A stretch of 24,550 nucleotides of DNA, taken from the NCBI GenBank assembly GCA_910586225.1, contig CAJUIL010000043.1:1-24550 (forward strand), in the 5' to 3' direction. The translations under genes were made by a program, and so were the position numbers. Position 1 is the first letter of the stretch, and every line of letters starts with the position of its first letter. The stretch is from an uncultured Eubacterium sp. (GTDB taxonomy: Bacteria; Bacillota; Clostridia; Lachnospirales; Lachnospiraceae). The notes below the pieces were generated by a model that saw only the letters and a list, made by a program, of their open reading frames with translations, was not told the origin of the DNA and made no database searches. This document shows positions 15,198 to 23,168 of the stretch, in pieces.

Positions 15198-16277
15198 ATG
15201 ATGAAAGTAGAAAGATGTTCTCAAAATCCGTTAATTGTGCCGGCAGACGTAAAGCCAAGTCGTTCAGATTTTAAGGTAGATGGTGTTTTTAACTGCGGAG
15301 TAACAGAATACAAGGGAGAGGTAATACTGCTTTGCCGTGTGGCGGAGTCTGTCGTTTGTGAAAATAAGGACGAGGTTAAAATCCCTGTCGTTGTAAAGAA
15401 AGATCATAAGGATGTATTAGACATTGTTACGTATCGTAAAAAAGATTGTCTGGAATTAGACTTTTCAGATTCCAGAGCGGTAAAGGCAAAGGGAGCGAAA
15501 AAGAGCAGAGTGGTAAATCTGACTTCACTGTCTCATCTGCGTGTGGCCCGGAGTGCGGATGGAGTCCATTTTACAATCGATGAAGCTCCATCGATCCTTC
15601 CAACCTCGGAAGACGAAAGCTGGGGAATGGAGGATCCAAGGATCACCAAAATAGAAGATGTGTATTACATCAATTACACTTCGGTAACAGCCAACGGGGC
15701 GGCGACCTCGCTGATCAGTACAAAGGATTTTAAGACTTATCAAAGGTACGGGATCATTTTTGCTCCGGAAAATAAAGATGTGACTATTTTCCCGGAAAAA
15801 ATAGGCGGGCAGTATGTTGCGTTCAACCGTCCGGTTCCGGGAGGGATCGGAAATCCGGAAATGTGGATCGCAAGATCGCCGGATCTGATCCATTGGGGAG
15901 AGCAGAAGCATTTTTGCGGGGTGTCGGATGCGGACGAAGACCGCTGGGATAATGGGCGGATTGGCGGAGGAGCAGTTCCTTTCCGGACAGAAAAAGGATG
16001 GGTAAAGATTTACCATGCGGCGGATAAAAATGACCGATATTGTCTGGGGGCATTTTTGCTGGATGCAAATGACCCGTCGAAGGTGCTGAACAAAACGGCG
16101 GAGCCGATCCTTCAGCCTGAAATGGATTATGAAAAGTATGGTTTTTTCGGCAATGTCGTATTTACTTGCGGCTGCTTATTAAAAGAAGATACGGTAAGGA
16201 TCTATTATGGAGCGGCAGACGATAAGATCTGCAGAGCGGATATTCGTCTGGATGATATTTTTCAGGCAATGAAATAA
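15198..16277 (+). CDS. GH130 mannoside phosphorylase, beta-1,2-mannobiose phosphorylase-like
   Basis: This 359-residue five-bladed propeller enzyme of GH130 would cleave a beta-mannoside with inorganic phosphate, releasing alpha-mannose 1-phosphate. The catalytic acid is Asp146 in GMEDPRIT. Other family motifs are NPLIVPADVKP near the start, APENKDVTIFPEKI in the middle, the NGRIGGGA segment and a late GFFGNVVF. From memory, the overall pattern, including the VKP start and the ENKD motif, is closest to Listeria innocua Lin0857 and the Thermoanaerobacter beta-1,2-mannobiose phosphorylases rather than to mannosyl-glucose or Man-GlcNAc phosphorylases. That specificity is an inference. There is no signal peptide. 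The start is ATG 15198, 7 nt after GAAGGAG. A TTG at 15192 is too close to that site. It is last in its operon before a terminator. Confidence 0.9.
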   Translation: MMKVERCSQNPLIVPADVKPSRSDFKVDGVFNCGVTEYKGEVILLCRVAESVVCENKDEVKIPVVVKKDHKDVLDIVTYRKKDCLELDFSDSRAVKAKGAKKSRVVNLTSLSHLRVARSADGVHFTIDEAPSILPTSEDESWGMEDPRITKIEDVYYINYTSVTANGAATSLISTKDFKTYQRYGIIFAPENKDVTIFPEKIGGQYVAFNRPVPGGIGNPEMWIARSPDLIHWGEQKHFCGVSDADEDRWDNGRIGGGAVPFRTEKGWVKIYHAADKNDRYCLGAFLLDANDPSKVLNKTAEPILQPEMDYEKYGFFGNVVFTCGCLLKEDTVRIYYGAADDKICRADIRLDDIFQAMK

Positions 16278-16280
16278 TAA

Positions 16281-16312
16281 GGGTTGTCGCATTTGCGGCA
16301 GCCCCATTTTTT
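16281..16312 (+). terminator. Rho-independent terminator after the GH130 gene
   Basis: GGGTTGTCGC (16281-16290) pairs with GCGGCAGCCC (16295-16304) over 10 bp including two G-T pairs, with a 4-nt loop. Six T follow after CA (16307-16312). It should end most operon transcripts before the beta-mannosidase gene. Confidence 0.9.
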
Positions 16313-16416
16313 CGCTGCTAAGACTGCGGAAGGGGCTTTAAAAGGATCGGAGAATATGGTAAGGTTGATTCAGGAAAAGCCGTTTTTTGATAAGAAGGGT
16401 TGATAAGGAGGATGTC

Positions 16417-18843
16417 ATGTTAATAAAAGAGATAAACGCAAACTGGAAAATGCATACGGCTGGGCAGCAAGACTGGCAGGCGGCAGTTGTTCCGGGTTCG
16501 GTTTACACAGATCTGCATCGTAATGGAGCTATACCGGATCCTTACTGGAAGGATGAAGCCAGCGGGCTTCTTGCTTTGATGGAGCTGGATTATGAGTATG
16601 AAACAGAATTTGAATGTGAGCAGAAGATGTGGGAGCAAAAGCGCATTTTTCTGCGGTTTGAAGGGATTGATACGTTGGCGGATATTTATTTGAACGGCGT
16701 TTTGGCGGGAACGGCGTCGAATATGCATCGCATATGGGAATATCCGGTCAAAGACAGCATACGTCCCGGAAAAAATACGCTGACAGTCAGGCTGCATTCT
16801 CCGCTCAAATATATCCGCAGAAAATTTGCGCAATCTCCGGTCAGAGGCTCTGAGGACGCGATGGATGGGTTTGTGCATATCAGAAAAGCCCATTGTATGT
16901 TTGGGTGGGACTGGGGCGCGCATCTTCCGGATCAGGGTATTTTTCGGAAAGTATTTCTGACGGCGGATCAGGGAGCCAGAATAAAAGAAGTCAGGATACA
17001 GCAGAAGCACGGCGGGGAAGGGGTAGCCTTAAATCTAAAGGTGATCGCGGAAGGAAAGGACAGGCTGGAATATCGGGTGATATGGAAGGACCCGCAGGGA
17101 TACGAGCGTTGTTACGAGGGCAGTCCGGCAGAAATTCAGGTGGAACAGCCGCAGCTTTGGTGGCCGAATGGCTTAGGAGAACAACCGTTATATACGATCC
17201 GCGTAGATTTGCTGGAAAACGGGGTCAGACAAGACTCCTGGGAGAGAAACATCGGCCTGCGGACCTTAACGATCGTAAGAAATCAGGATGCATGGGGTGA
17301 AAGCTTTGCGCACTGTATCAATGGAAAAGAAGTATTTGCTATGGGAGCGGATTATATTCCGGAGGACCATTTGCTGGGACGGACAAATCCGGAGCGTACG
17401 CGCAGGCTGCTGCAGGACTGTAAAGAGGCAAATTTTAATACGATCCGGGTATGGGGCGGCGGTTATTATCCGGAGGACTGGTTTTTTGACCTATGCGATG
17501 AGATGGGGCTGATGGTGTGGCAGGATTTTATGTTTGCCTGCGCGATGTACGAGCTGACACCGGAATTTGAAGCCAATATTACCGCAGAGCTTATAGACAA
17601 CATTATCAGGATCCGGCACCACGCCAGCTTGGCGCTTTGGTGCGGAAACAATGAAATGGAGATGTTTACAAAGGCGAGGATATGGGTATCGCATGATCGT
17701 GAGATCCGGGATTATGTGATCATGTATGAAAGGATCATTCCGGGCGTGCTAAAGGAATATGATCCGGATCGCTTTTATTGGCCTGCAAGTCCTTCGTCAG
17801 GCGGCTCCTTTGACGAACCGAATGACCCGGACCGCGGAGATGTGCACTATTGGGAAGTGTGGCATGGGAACAAGCCGTTTTCCGAATACCGGAAATATTA
17901 TTTCCGCTATGTTTCCGAGTTTGGCTTCCAGTCTTTTCCGTGCTTTAGCACAGTAAAAACATTTACGGATGATGAAAAGGACTGGAATATATTTTCTTAT
18001 ATTATGGAGCGACATCAGAGAAACGGAAGCGCCAATGGAAAAATTATGAATTATATGCAGCAGACGTATTTGTACCCGTCCAGCTTTGCGCTGGTGCTTT
18101 ATGCTTCGCAAATGCTGCAGGCGGATGCGATCCGGTATGGCGTGGAGCATTTTCGCAGAAACAGAGGAAGGTGCATGGGAGCGGTATACTGGCAGTTAAA
18201 TGACTGCTGGCCGGTGGCGTCATGGTCTTCGATTGATTATACGGGCAGATGGAAAGCGCTGCATTATTTTGCGAAACGTTTTTTTGCGCCTGTGATGATC
18301 TCCTGTGAAGAAGAAGGGTGGCTCACACAGGAAATCAATATGAACTGGGAACATTTTAAGGTGGATAAGTCCGTTCGTTTTAATGTAACGAATGAGACGC
18401 TCCAGGAAGAAAGGCTTACCGTCTGCTGGGCGGTCAGAGACAATGACGCAAATGTGAAAAAGCAGGAGCAATGTGCGGTTATTGTACCGCCTTTATCCTC
18501 AGTCTGGCTGGAAAAGCAAGAGCTGCCGCAGCTGGATATCCGCAGGGAATATGTAAGCTATGAGGTGCGAAAAGGAGAAGAGAAGCTTTCAGAAGGCACC
18601 GTTATTTTTTCGCTTCCAAAATATTTCGCGTATAAAAATCCGCACTTGCAGTATGAGCTTGCGAAAGATGAAATCGTCATAAAGGCAGCGGCCTATGCGC
18701 GCGGCGTCGAGGTGCAGAATGAGGATGAGACGCTTGTGTTATCGGACAATTACTTTGATATGAATGCAGGAGAGGTTAGGGTAAAGGTGATCAGAGGAAA
18801 TACAGACGGTCTGCGTCTGCGCAGCGTATATGATATTCGATAA
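16417..18843 (+). CDS. Glycoside hydrolase family 2 beta-mannosidase
   Basis: This 808-residue retaining beta-mannosidase removes non-reducing terminal beta-mannose. The layout is an N-terminal jelly-roll sugar-binding domain (about 1-180), an immunoglobulin-like domain (about 190-285), a TIM barrel (about 290-640) and C-terminal beta domains. The acid/base is Glu413 in WCGNNE and the nucleophile is Glu501 in VSEFGFQSFP. Both motifs match GH2 beta-mannosidases rather than beta-galactosidases. There is no signal peptide, so it acts on imported mannosides, for example Man-beta-1,4-GlcNAc or manno-oligosaccharides, beside the GH130 route. The start is ATG 16417 after AAGGAGG. The frame is open from 16387 without a better site. 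A terminator precedes it. TTGATT (16365-16370) with GATAAG (16389-16394) is a weak own-promoter candidate, or it depends on read-through. Confidence 0.94.
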   Translation: MLIKEINANWKMHTAGQQDWQAAVVPGSVYTDLHRNGAIPDPYWKDEASGLLALMELDYEYETEFECEQKMWEQKRIFLRFEGIDTLADIYLNGVLAGTASNMHRIWEYPVKDSIRPGKNTLTVRLHSPLKYIRRKFAQSPVRGSEDAMDGFVHIRKAHCMFGWDWGAHLPDQGIFRKVFLTADQGARIKEVRIQQKHGGEGVALNLKVIAEGKDRLEYRVIWKDPQGYERCYEGSPAEIQVEQPQLWWPNGLGEQPLYTIRVDLLENGVRQDSWERNIGLRTLTIVRNQDAWGESFAHCINGKEVFAMGADYIPEDHLLGRTNPERTRRLLQDCKEANFNTIRVWGGGYYPEDWFFDLCDEMGLMVWQDFMFACAMYELTPEFEANITAELIDNIIRIRHHASLALWCGNNEMEMFTKARIWVSHDREIRDYVIMYERIIPGVLKEYDPDRFYWPASPSSGGSFDEPNDPDRGDVHYWEVWHGNKPFSEYRKYYFRYVSEFGFQSFPCFSTVKTFTDDEKDWNIFSYIMERHQRNGSANGKIMNYMQQTYLYPSSFALVLYASQMLQADAIRYGVEHFRRNRGRCMGAVYWQLNDCWPVASWSSIDYTGRWKALHYFAKRFFAPVMISCEEEGWLTQEINMNWEHFKVDKSVRFNVTNETLQEERLTVCWAVRDNDANVKKQEQCAVIVPPLSSVWLEKQELPQLDIRREYVSYEVRKGEEKLSEGTVIFSLPKYFAYKNPHLQYELAKDEIVIKAAAYARGVEVQNEDETLVLSDNYFDMNAGEVRVKVIRGNTDGLRLRSVYDIR

Positions 18844-18890
18844 AGCTAGGTAATCGTTCAGCAAGCTGAATTGTTACAAAGCTGGCTTTA
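18841..18890 (+). repeat. Palindromic element, copy 2, possible terminator of the beta-mannosidase gene
   Basis: GTAATCGTTCAG (18850-18861) and CTGAATTGTTAC (18866-18877) form a 12-bp stem with G-T pairs and a CAAG loop. TAAAGC (18841-18846) and GCTTTA (18885-18890) form outer arms that could also pair. The core is a diverged copy of the element at 3437-3466. It begins at the stop codon of the beta-mannosidase gene, so it may shape that transcript's 3' end. No T-tract follows. Confidence 0.65.
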
Positions 18891-18918
18891 TAGAAGGACA
18901 AGCGTCTTGACAATTCCG

Positions 18919-18947
18919 TAGACTTTATAGGCGGGATGTGATATACT
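18919..18947 (+). promoter_or_regulatory. Promoter for the rRNA methyltransferase operon
   Basis: An extended -10, TGA-TATACT (18939-18947), lies 17 bp from TAGACT (18919-18924), which matches four of six -35 positions. A perfect TTGACA at 18907-18912 is nearby but has no -10 at the right spacing. The leader to the ATG at 18985 is about 30 nt. Confidence 0.6.
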
Positions 18948-18984
18948 GTCAATCATAAAATAGGAAAAGGATTAGAGAAAAGCC

Positions 18985-20148
18985 ATGCAGACATTTGAGT
19001 TGGTTGCACCGTGCCATTTTGGGCTGGAAGCGGTGCTGAAAAAGGAAATATATGATCTGGGATATGAGATCACAAAGGTAGAGGATGGAAAGGTGACGTT
19101 TTTGGGAGATACGCAGGCAATCTGCCGCGCAAATATGTTTTTGCGTACGGCAGAGCGCGTACTGCTCAAGGTGGGCGGATTTCCTGCCGTGACCTATGAT
19201 GAGCTGTTTGAGGGCATTCGGGCGCTGCCTTGGGAAATCTATCTGCCAAAGGACGCAAAGTTTTGGGTGACAAAAGCGTCCTCGATCAAAAGCAAGCTGT
19301 TCAGCCCCTCGGATATCCAGCGTATTGTGAAAAAAGCGATTGTTGAAAAGATGAAGGAATATTATGATATTGGGTGGTTTGCAGAAACGGGCGCGTCTTA
19401 TCCGATGCGGGTGTTTTTTATGAAGGATGAGGCGACCGTTACGATCGATACGACCGGGGAATCGCTGCACAAACGGGGATACCGGACGATGAGCGGACTG
19501 GCGCCGATCTCTGAGACGCTGGCGGCGTCTTTGATACATCTGACGCCGTGGCACGCAGACCGCATTTTGGTAGATCCGTTTTGCGGAAGCGGGACATTTC
19601 CGATCGAAGCGGCTTTAATGGCTGCCAGGATCGCGCCAGGGATGAACCGGGATTTTACGGCACAGGAGTGGACGAACCTGATTACGAAAAAAACATGGTA
19701 TGAGGCAATGGAGGAAGCGCAGGACTTGGTACAGCGGGATGTGCAGGTAGATATCCAGGGCTATGATATCGATGGGGATGTGCTCCGAGTGGCGCGTGAG
19801 AATGCAAAACGCGCGGGTGTGGATCATTTGATCCATTTTCAGAAAAGAAGTGTCAGCGAGCTTAGGCATCCGAAAAAATACGGGTTTATTATTACGAATC
19901 CGCCGTATGGAGAGCGGATGGAGGATAAGCGGGATCTGCCGGAGCTTTACGCGCAGATCGGAGAAGCGTATCAGAATTTGGATGCATGGTCTTTTTATAT
20001 CATTACTGGATTTGAGGATACCGAACGGTATATCGGGCGCAGGGCGGATAAAAAGCGCAAGATCTATAACGGAATGCTCCGGACGGATTTTTATCAGTTT
20101 CTTGGTCCGAAGCCGCCGAAAAGGAAAAAGGAAGTATGCACAGATTAA
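18985..20148 (+). CDS. rlmL: THUMP-domain class I rRNA methyltransferase (RlmL/YpsC type)
   Basis: This 387-residue SAM-dependent RNA methyltransferase has an N-terminal ferredoxin-like and THUMP region (about 1-160), which binds RNA. A Rossmann methyltransferase domain follows, with the SAM site DPFCGSGTFPIEAA beginning at Asp197 and the catalytic NPPYGER beginning at Asn305. The NPPY motif is typical of enzymes that methylate an exocyclic base nitrogen. Relatives make N2-methylguanosine in 23S rRNA (RlmL, G2445 in E. coli). This protein corresponds to the single-domain Firmicutes form, not the long RlmKL fusion of E. coli. The stop codon overlaps the start of the protease gene by 13 nt, so the two are translationally linked. 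Confidence 0.9.
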   Translation: MQTFELVAPCHFGLEAVLKKEIYDLGYEITKVEDGKVTFLGDTQAICRANMFLRTAERVLLKVGGFPAVTYDELFEGIRALPWEIYLPKDAKFWVTKASSIKSKLFSPSDIQRIVKKAIVEKMKEYYDIGWFAETGASYPMRVFFMKDEATVTIDTTGESLHKRGYRTMSGLAPISETLAASLIHLTPWHADRILVDPFCGSGTFPIEAALMAARIAPGMNRDFTAQEWTNLITKKTWYEAMEEAQDLVQRDVQVDIQGYDIDGDVLRVARENAKRAGVDHLIHFQKRSVSELRHPKKYGFIITNPPYGERMEDKRDLPELYAQIGEAYQNLDAWSFYIITGFEDTERYIGRRADKKRKIYNGMLRTDFYQFLGPKPPKRKKEVCTD

Positions 20149-21851
20149 AAAGATATGTGTGGTGTGCGTTTTTATTGTTAGTATTGACGTTTGTAAAATT
20201 TCAATATACGGGACAGAGCTTTACGCAGACAGCTAGGGCGCAGGGTGCGGACCTGCATGGGAAGGACTGGGAGCCGATCATCGTAGCGGATGTGAATCAG
20301 ACAAAGCTGCTGCTGCGTGTTGGCGGGCATGACTATTCCAATCTGACGGACGGCATTTATATGGATGCTGATCGTAAGCTGATGATCCCGGTGGATCTGC
20401 TGCGGGAGGCCTTTGATTGCGGCGCGCATTTGTATGAGGAGCATCTGCTTGTAGTGGAGCATAAGGAAGATGTACTCAAGCTGGAATATGGCAAGGATTA
20501 TTATATCAGGAATGAAGAAAAGGTAAAGTATAGCCAGCCGCTTGTTAAAAAGCATGGAAAGCTGTATGTACCTTTGGAGCTGCTGGCAGAGGAGCTGTCC
20601 TATTCCTGTCAGTGGGATGTAGAACAAAATATGCTGACGGCGTATCATGGAGAGGATGACGCCGCGCATTTGCCGCAGCGTTATGATCTGCGGGAAAAGG
20701 GCCGTGCACCCAAGATCAGGGACCAGGGGCCTTATGGGACGTGCTGGGCGTTTGCGTCACTGACCGCGCTGGAGTCCGCATTGCTGCCGGAAACAGGGCT
20801 GGAGCTGTCCGTAGACCATATGAACCAGAACAACAGCTTTACCAGTTCGATCGAGGACGGCGGACAGTATGTGATGGCGATGGCTTATCTGGCTGCATGG
20901 CAGGGGCCGGTGCTGGAGGAGGACGATCCCTATGGGGACGGCCAGACGGACGCGTCGCTGACCGCGGTACGCCATGTGCAGGAAATGGAAATTATAGAGG
21001 CAAAAAATATGGATGCGATCAAAAAAGCTGTTTTTCAATATGGAGGGGTCGAAAGCTGTATTTACACAACGATGCAGGATATGGACGAGGAATCTCCTTA
21101 TTATAATAGAGAAGCTTATGCGTATTGTTATCCTGGGACGGAAAAACCAAATCATGACGTTGTGATCATCGGATGGGACGATACGTTTCCACAGGAATAT
21201 TTCCAGGAAGGGGCTTTGGGAGACGGTGCATTTATCTGTCAAAATAGCTGGGGGACAGATTTTGGCGAACAGGGAGTGTTTTATGTGTCTTATTCGGATA
21301 CGAACATTGGGATGCATAACCTTGTATTTACAAAAGCAGAGGACAGCAGCAATTATAACAGGCTGTACCAGTCTGATCTGTGCGGCTGGGTCGGGCAGAT
21401 GGGATATCAGAGAGAAAGTATGTACGGTGCAAATGTATTTACGGCGCAGGAAGAAGAGGATATTGCGGCGGCAGGATTTTATACGACTGGAAAAAATACA
21501 GACTACAAGGTCTATCTTGTGCCGGATTTTACGGATACGGGCTCTTTGGATGATCGGATGCTTGTATCGGAGGGAAGGTTTGAAAATGCTGGATACCATA
21601 CGGTACGGTTTGACCAGTGTATCCGGGTAGCGGCAGGCAGTAGGTTTGCGGTTGTCATATGGCTGTCAACGCCGGGAGCGCTGCGGCCAATGGCGATTGA
21701 ATATGCGGCAGATGAGCTGACGCAGGAGGTAGACCTGAAGGATGGCGAGGGGTATGTCAGCGCGCAGGGAAGGCAATGGGCGGATGTGGAGTCCACATCC
21801 GGCTGTAACTTGTGCATTAAGGCGTATGCGCGAAGCGTGCCGCAGCCCTGA
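20136..21851 (+). CDS. Secreted papain-like (C1 family) cysteine protease
   Basis: This 571-residue exported protein has a signal peptide (about 1-36: basic start HRLKR, hydrophobic core, cleavage site near ARA-QG). A copper-amine-oxidase-N-like beta region follows (about 45-170, with LMIPVDLLREAF and KLYVPLELLAEEL). The C1 peptidase domain runs from about 185 to 400. All catalytic elements are present: oxyanion Gln197 in RDQGPYGTCW, nucleophile Cys203, His340 in NHDVVIIGWDD and Asn370 in QNSWG. A C-terminal lectin-like beta domain (about 410-565) follows, as seen in related surface proteases. It probably cleaves proteins or peptides outside the cell. There is no LPXTG or hydrophobic tail anchor, so it is released or held non-covalently. 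The start lies inside the end of the methyltransferase gene and has only a weak AAGGAAG site. Confidence 0.9.
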   Translation: MHRLKRYVWCAFLLLVLTFVKFQYTGQSFTQTARAQGADLHGKDWEPIIVADVNQTKLLLRVGGHDYSNLTDGIYMDADRKLMIPVDLLREAFDCGAHLYEEHLLVVEHKEDVLKLEYGKDYYIRNEEKVKYSQPLVKKHGKLYVPLELLAEELSYSCQWDVEQNMLTAYHGEDDAAHLPQRYDLREKGRAPKIRDQGPYGTCWAFASLTALESALLPETGLELSVDHMNQNNSFTSSIEDGGQYVMAMAYLAAWQGPVLEEDDPYGDGQTDASLTAVRHVQEMEIIEAKNMDAIKKAVFQYGGVESCIYTTMQDMDEESPYYNREAYAYCYPGTEKPNHDVVIIGWDDTFPQEYFQEGALGDGAFICQNSWGTDFGEQGVFYVSYSDTNIGMHNLVFTKAEDSSNYNRLYQSDLCGWVGQMGYQRESMYGANVFTAQEEEDIAAAGFYTTGKNTDYKVYLVPDFTDTGSLDDRMLVSEGRFENAGYHTVRFDQCIRVAAGSRFAVVIWLSTPGALRPMAIEYAADELTQEVDLKDGEGYVSAQGRQWADVESTSGCNLCIKAYARSVPQP

Positions 21852-21944
21852 TGAGGAAAAAATAATTTACGTTTAGAAGCTTTTCGTACGCGGCGCTCGC
21901 GCCCCGGACAAGGAGCGAAGGAGCATGACAGGGAGGAACGTGGA

Positions 21945-23126
21945 ATGGAGAGGAAATTAGCACGCTTTACGGCAATCTTTACTTGTGCATTTTCTCTTTT
22001 TATCTGTGCGTCGATCTGGTTTTTGCCAGTGCTGGAGGAGCGCATTGAGGCATATAGCGCAAGCATCCGCCGCGACCAGCTGGCACGGGAGGAGCGATAT
22101 GCGATCCTGGAGAAGATGTCAGGTCTGGAAATTATGGATTATAATACCCAGCAGGTACAAGAGCAGGCGCAGAAGGCAGAAGAAGCGGAGAAGGAAGCGG
22201 CAAAAGGGGAAGGCAGCGCGGAATCGGCCCCGAAGGAGGAAGTCATTGTGATCACGCATCAGATGCAGCTGGAGCTTCCAAAGGGCGCGGATGCATCTAA
22301 TGTAGAGGTGGTGGAAAATCACGTCGCGCGCCGTATTGATATCCGGATACCAGGTGCAGATGAAAATTATATTTATGATTATATGGTACTTGGTGAAAGC
22401 GATGATATGGAAAGCCTGAACTATTCCAGCACAGGCGGCAGCGGTACGGTTGCACTGACGATGGATAAGATCGTGGAGACAGATTATAGCTTTGATGAAG
22501 ATTATTTATATCTGGATTTCTTATCGCCGAGAGAGCAGCACGACAGGATTATTGTCGTGGATGCCGGGCATGGAGGCGGTGCGCCCGGAGCAGTATCGGG
22601 CACCCAGTATGAAAAAAATATCACGCTTGCGATCGTGCAGCAGATCAAGGCGCTGTTTGACGATGCGGACGATTCCCGTATCGGCGTTTATTATACAAGA
22701 CTAGACGATTCCAACCCGTCATTGTCAGAGAGGGTAACACTTGCAAACGATCTGGAAGCAGATCTGTTTGTCAGTGTGCATATCAATTCGCTGAAGGGCA
22801 ATCCTGGCGTGGAAGGCGTTGAGGTGATGTATGATGAGCTGGCGCCGGATACTGCTTTTGATACAAAGGATTTTGCACAGATCTGTCTGGACGAAGAGGT
22901 TGCGGCGTTAGGAGCAAAAAAACGCAGACTAATCGATGGAAATAAAATCTATATTATAAGAAACTCGATTGCTCCGGCTGCGCTTGTCGAGGTCGGATTT
23001 ATGAATAATCCGAATGAGCTTGCAAGGCTGATCGACCCAGGCTACCAGCGTAAGGCTGCGCAGGGGATTTACGAAGCGCTTTTAAAATCGATCGCCCGGC
23101 TGGACAAAATACAAAAAAGCGGATAG
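21945..23126 (+). CDS. Membrane-anchored N-acetylmuramoyl-L-alanine amidase (Amidase_3)
   Basis: This 393-residue cell-wall hydrolase cuts the bond between N-acetylmuramic acid and the stem peptide. One N-terminal transmembrane helix (about 8-28) acts as anchor. A charged, probably coiled-coil stretch rich in Glu, Lys, Ala and Gln follows (about 30-100), then a beta-rich region (about 100-195) and the zinc amidase domain (about 202-385). The zinc ligands are His209 in DAGHGG, Glu223 in QYEKNIT and His279 in SVHINS. The catalytic Glu349 sits in LVEVGFMNN. The set is complete, so the enzyme should be active outside the membrane. The domain is of the CwlD/AmiC class, but the long stalk is unlike CwlD. 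The start ATG follows GGGAGG with 8 nt spacing. The 93-nt gap to the protease gene shows no terminator. Confidence 0.93.
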   Translation: MERKLARFTAIFTCAFSLFICASIWFLPVLEERIEAYSASIRRDQLAREERYAILEKMSGLEIMDYNTQQVQEQAQKAEEAEKEAAKGEGSAESAPKEEVIVITHQMQLELPKGADASNVEVVENHVARRIDIRIPGADENYIYDYMVLGESDDMESLNYSSTGGSGTVALTMDKIVETDYSFDEDYLYLDFLSPREQHDRIIVVDAGHGGGAPGAVSGTQYEKNITLAIVQQIKALFDDADDSRIGVYYTRLDDSNPSLSERVTLANDLEADLFVSVHINSLKGNPGVEGVEVMYDELAPDTAFDTKDFAQICLDEEVAALGAKKRRLIDGNKIYIIRNSIAPAALVEVGFMNNPNELARLIDPGYQRKAAQGIYEALLKSIARLDKIQKSG

Positions 23127-23168
23127 AAAATAAACAGAGATCGAGCAGCTTGATCATAAGGAGGATAT

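Noticed and set aside
18907..18912. Perfect TTGACA upstream of the methyltransferase gene as the -35
   Set aside because: No -10 hexamer occurs 16-18 bp downstream (the sequence there is GC-rich). The TAGACT/TGATATACT pair fits better.
21890..21907. GC-rich palindrome GGCGCTCGCGCC between the protease and amidase genes
   Set aside because: The stem is 5 bp with a 2-base centre, has no T-tract and is not repeated. It is too short to call an element.
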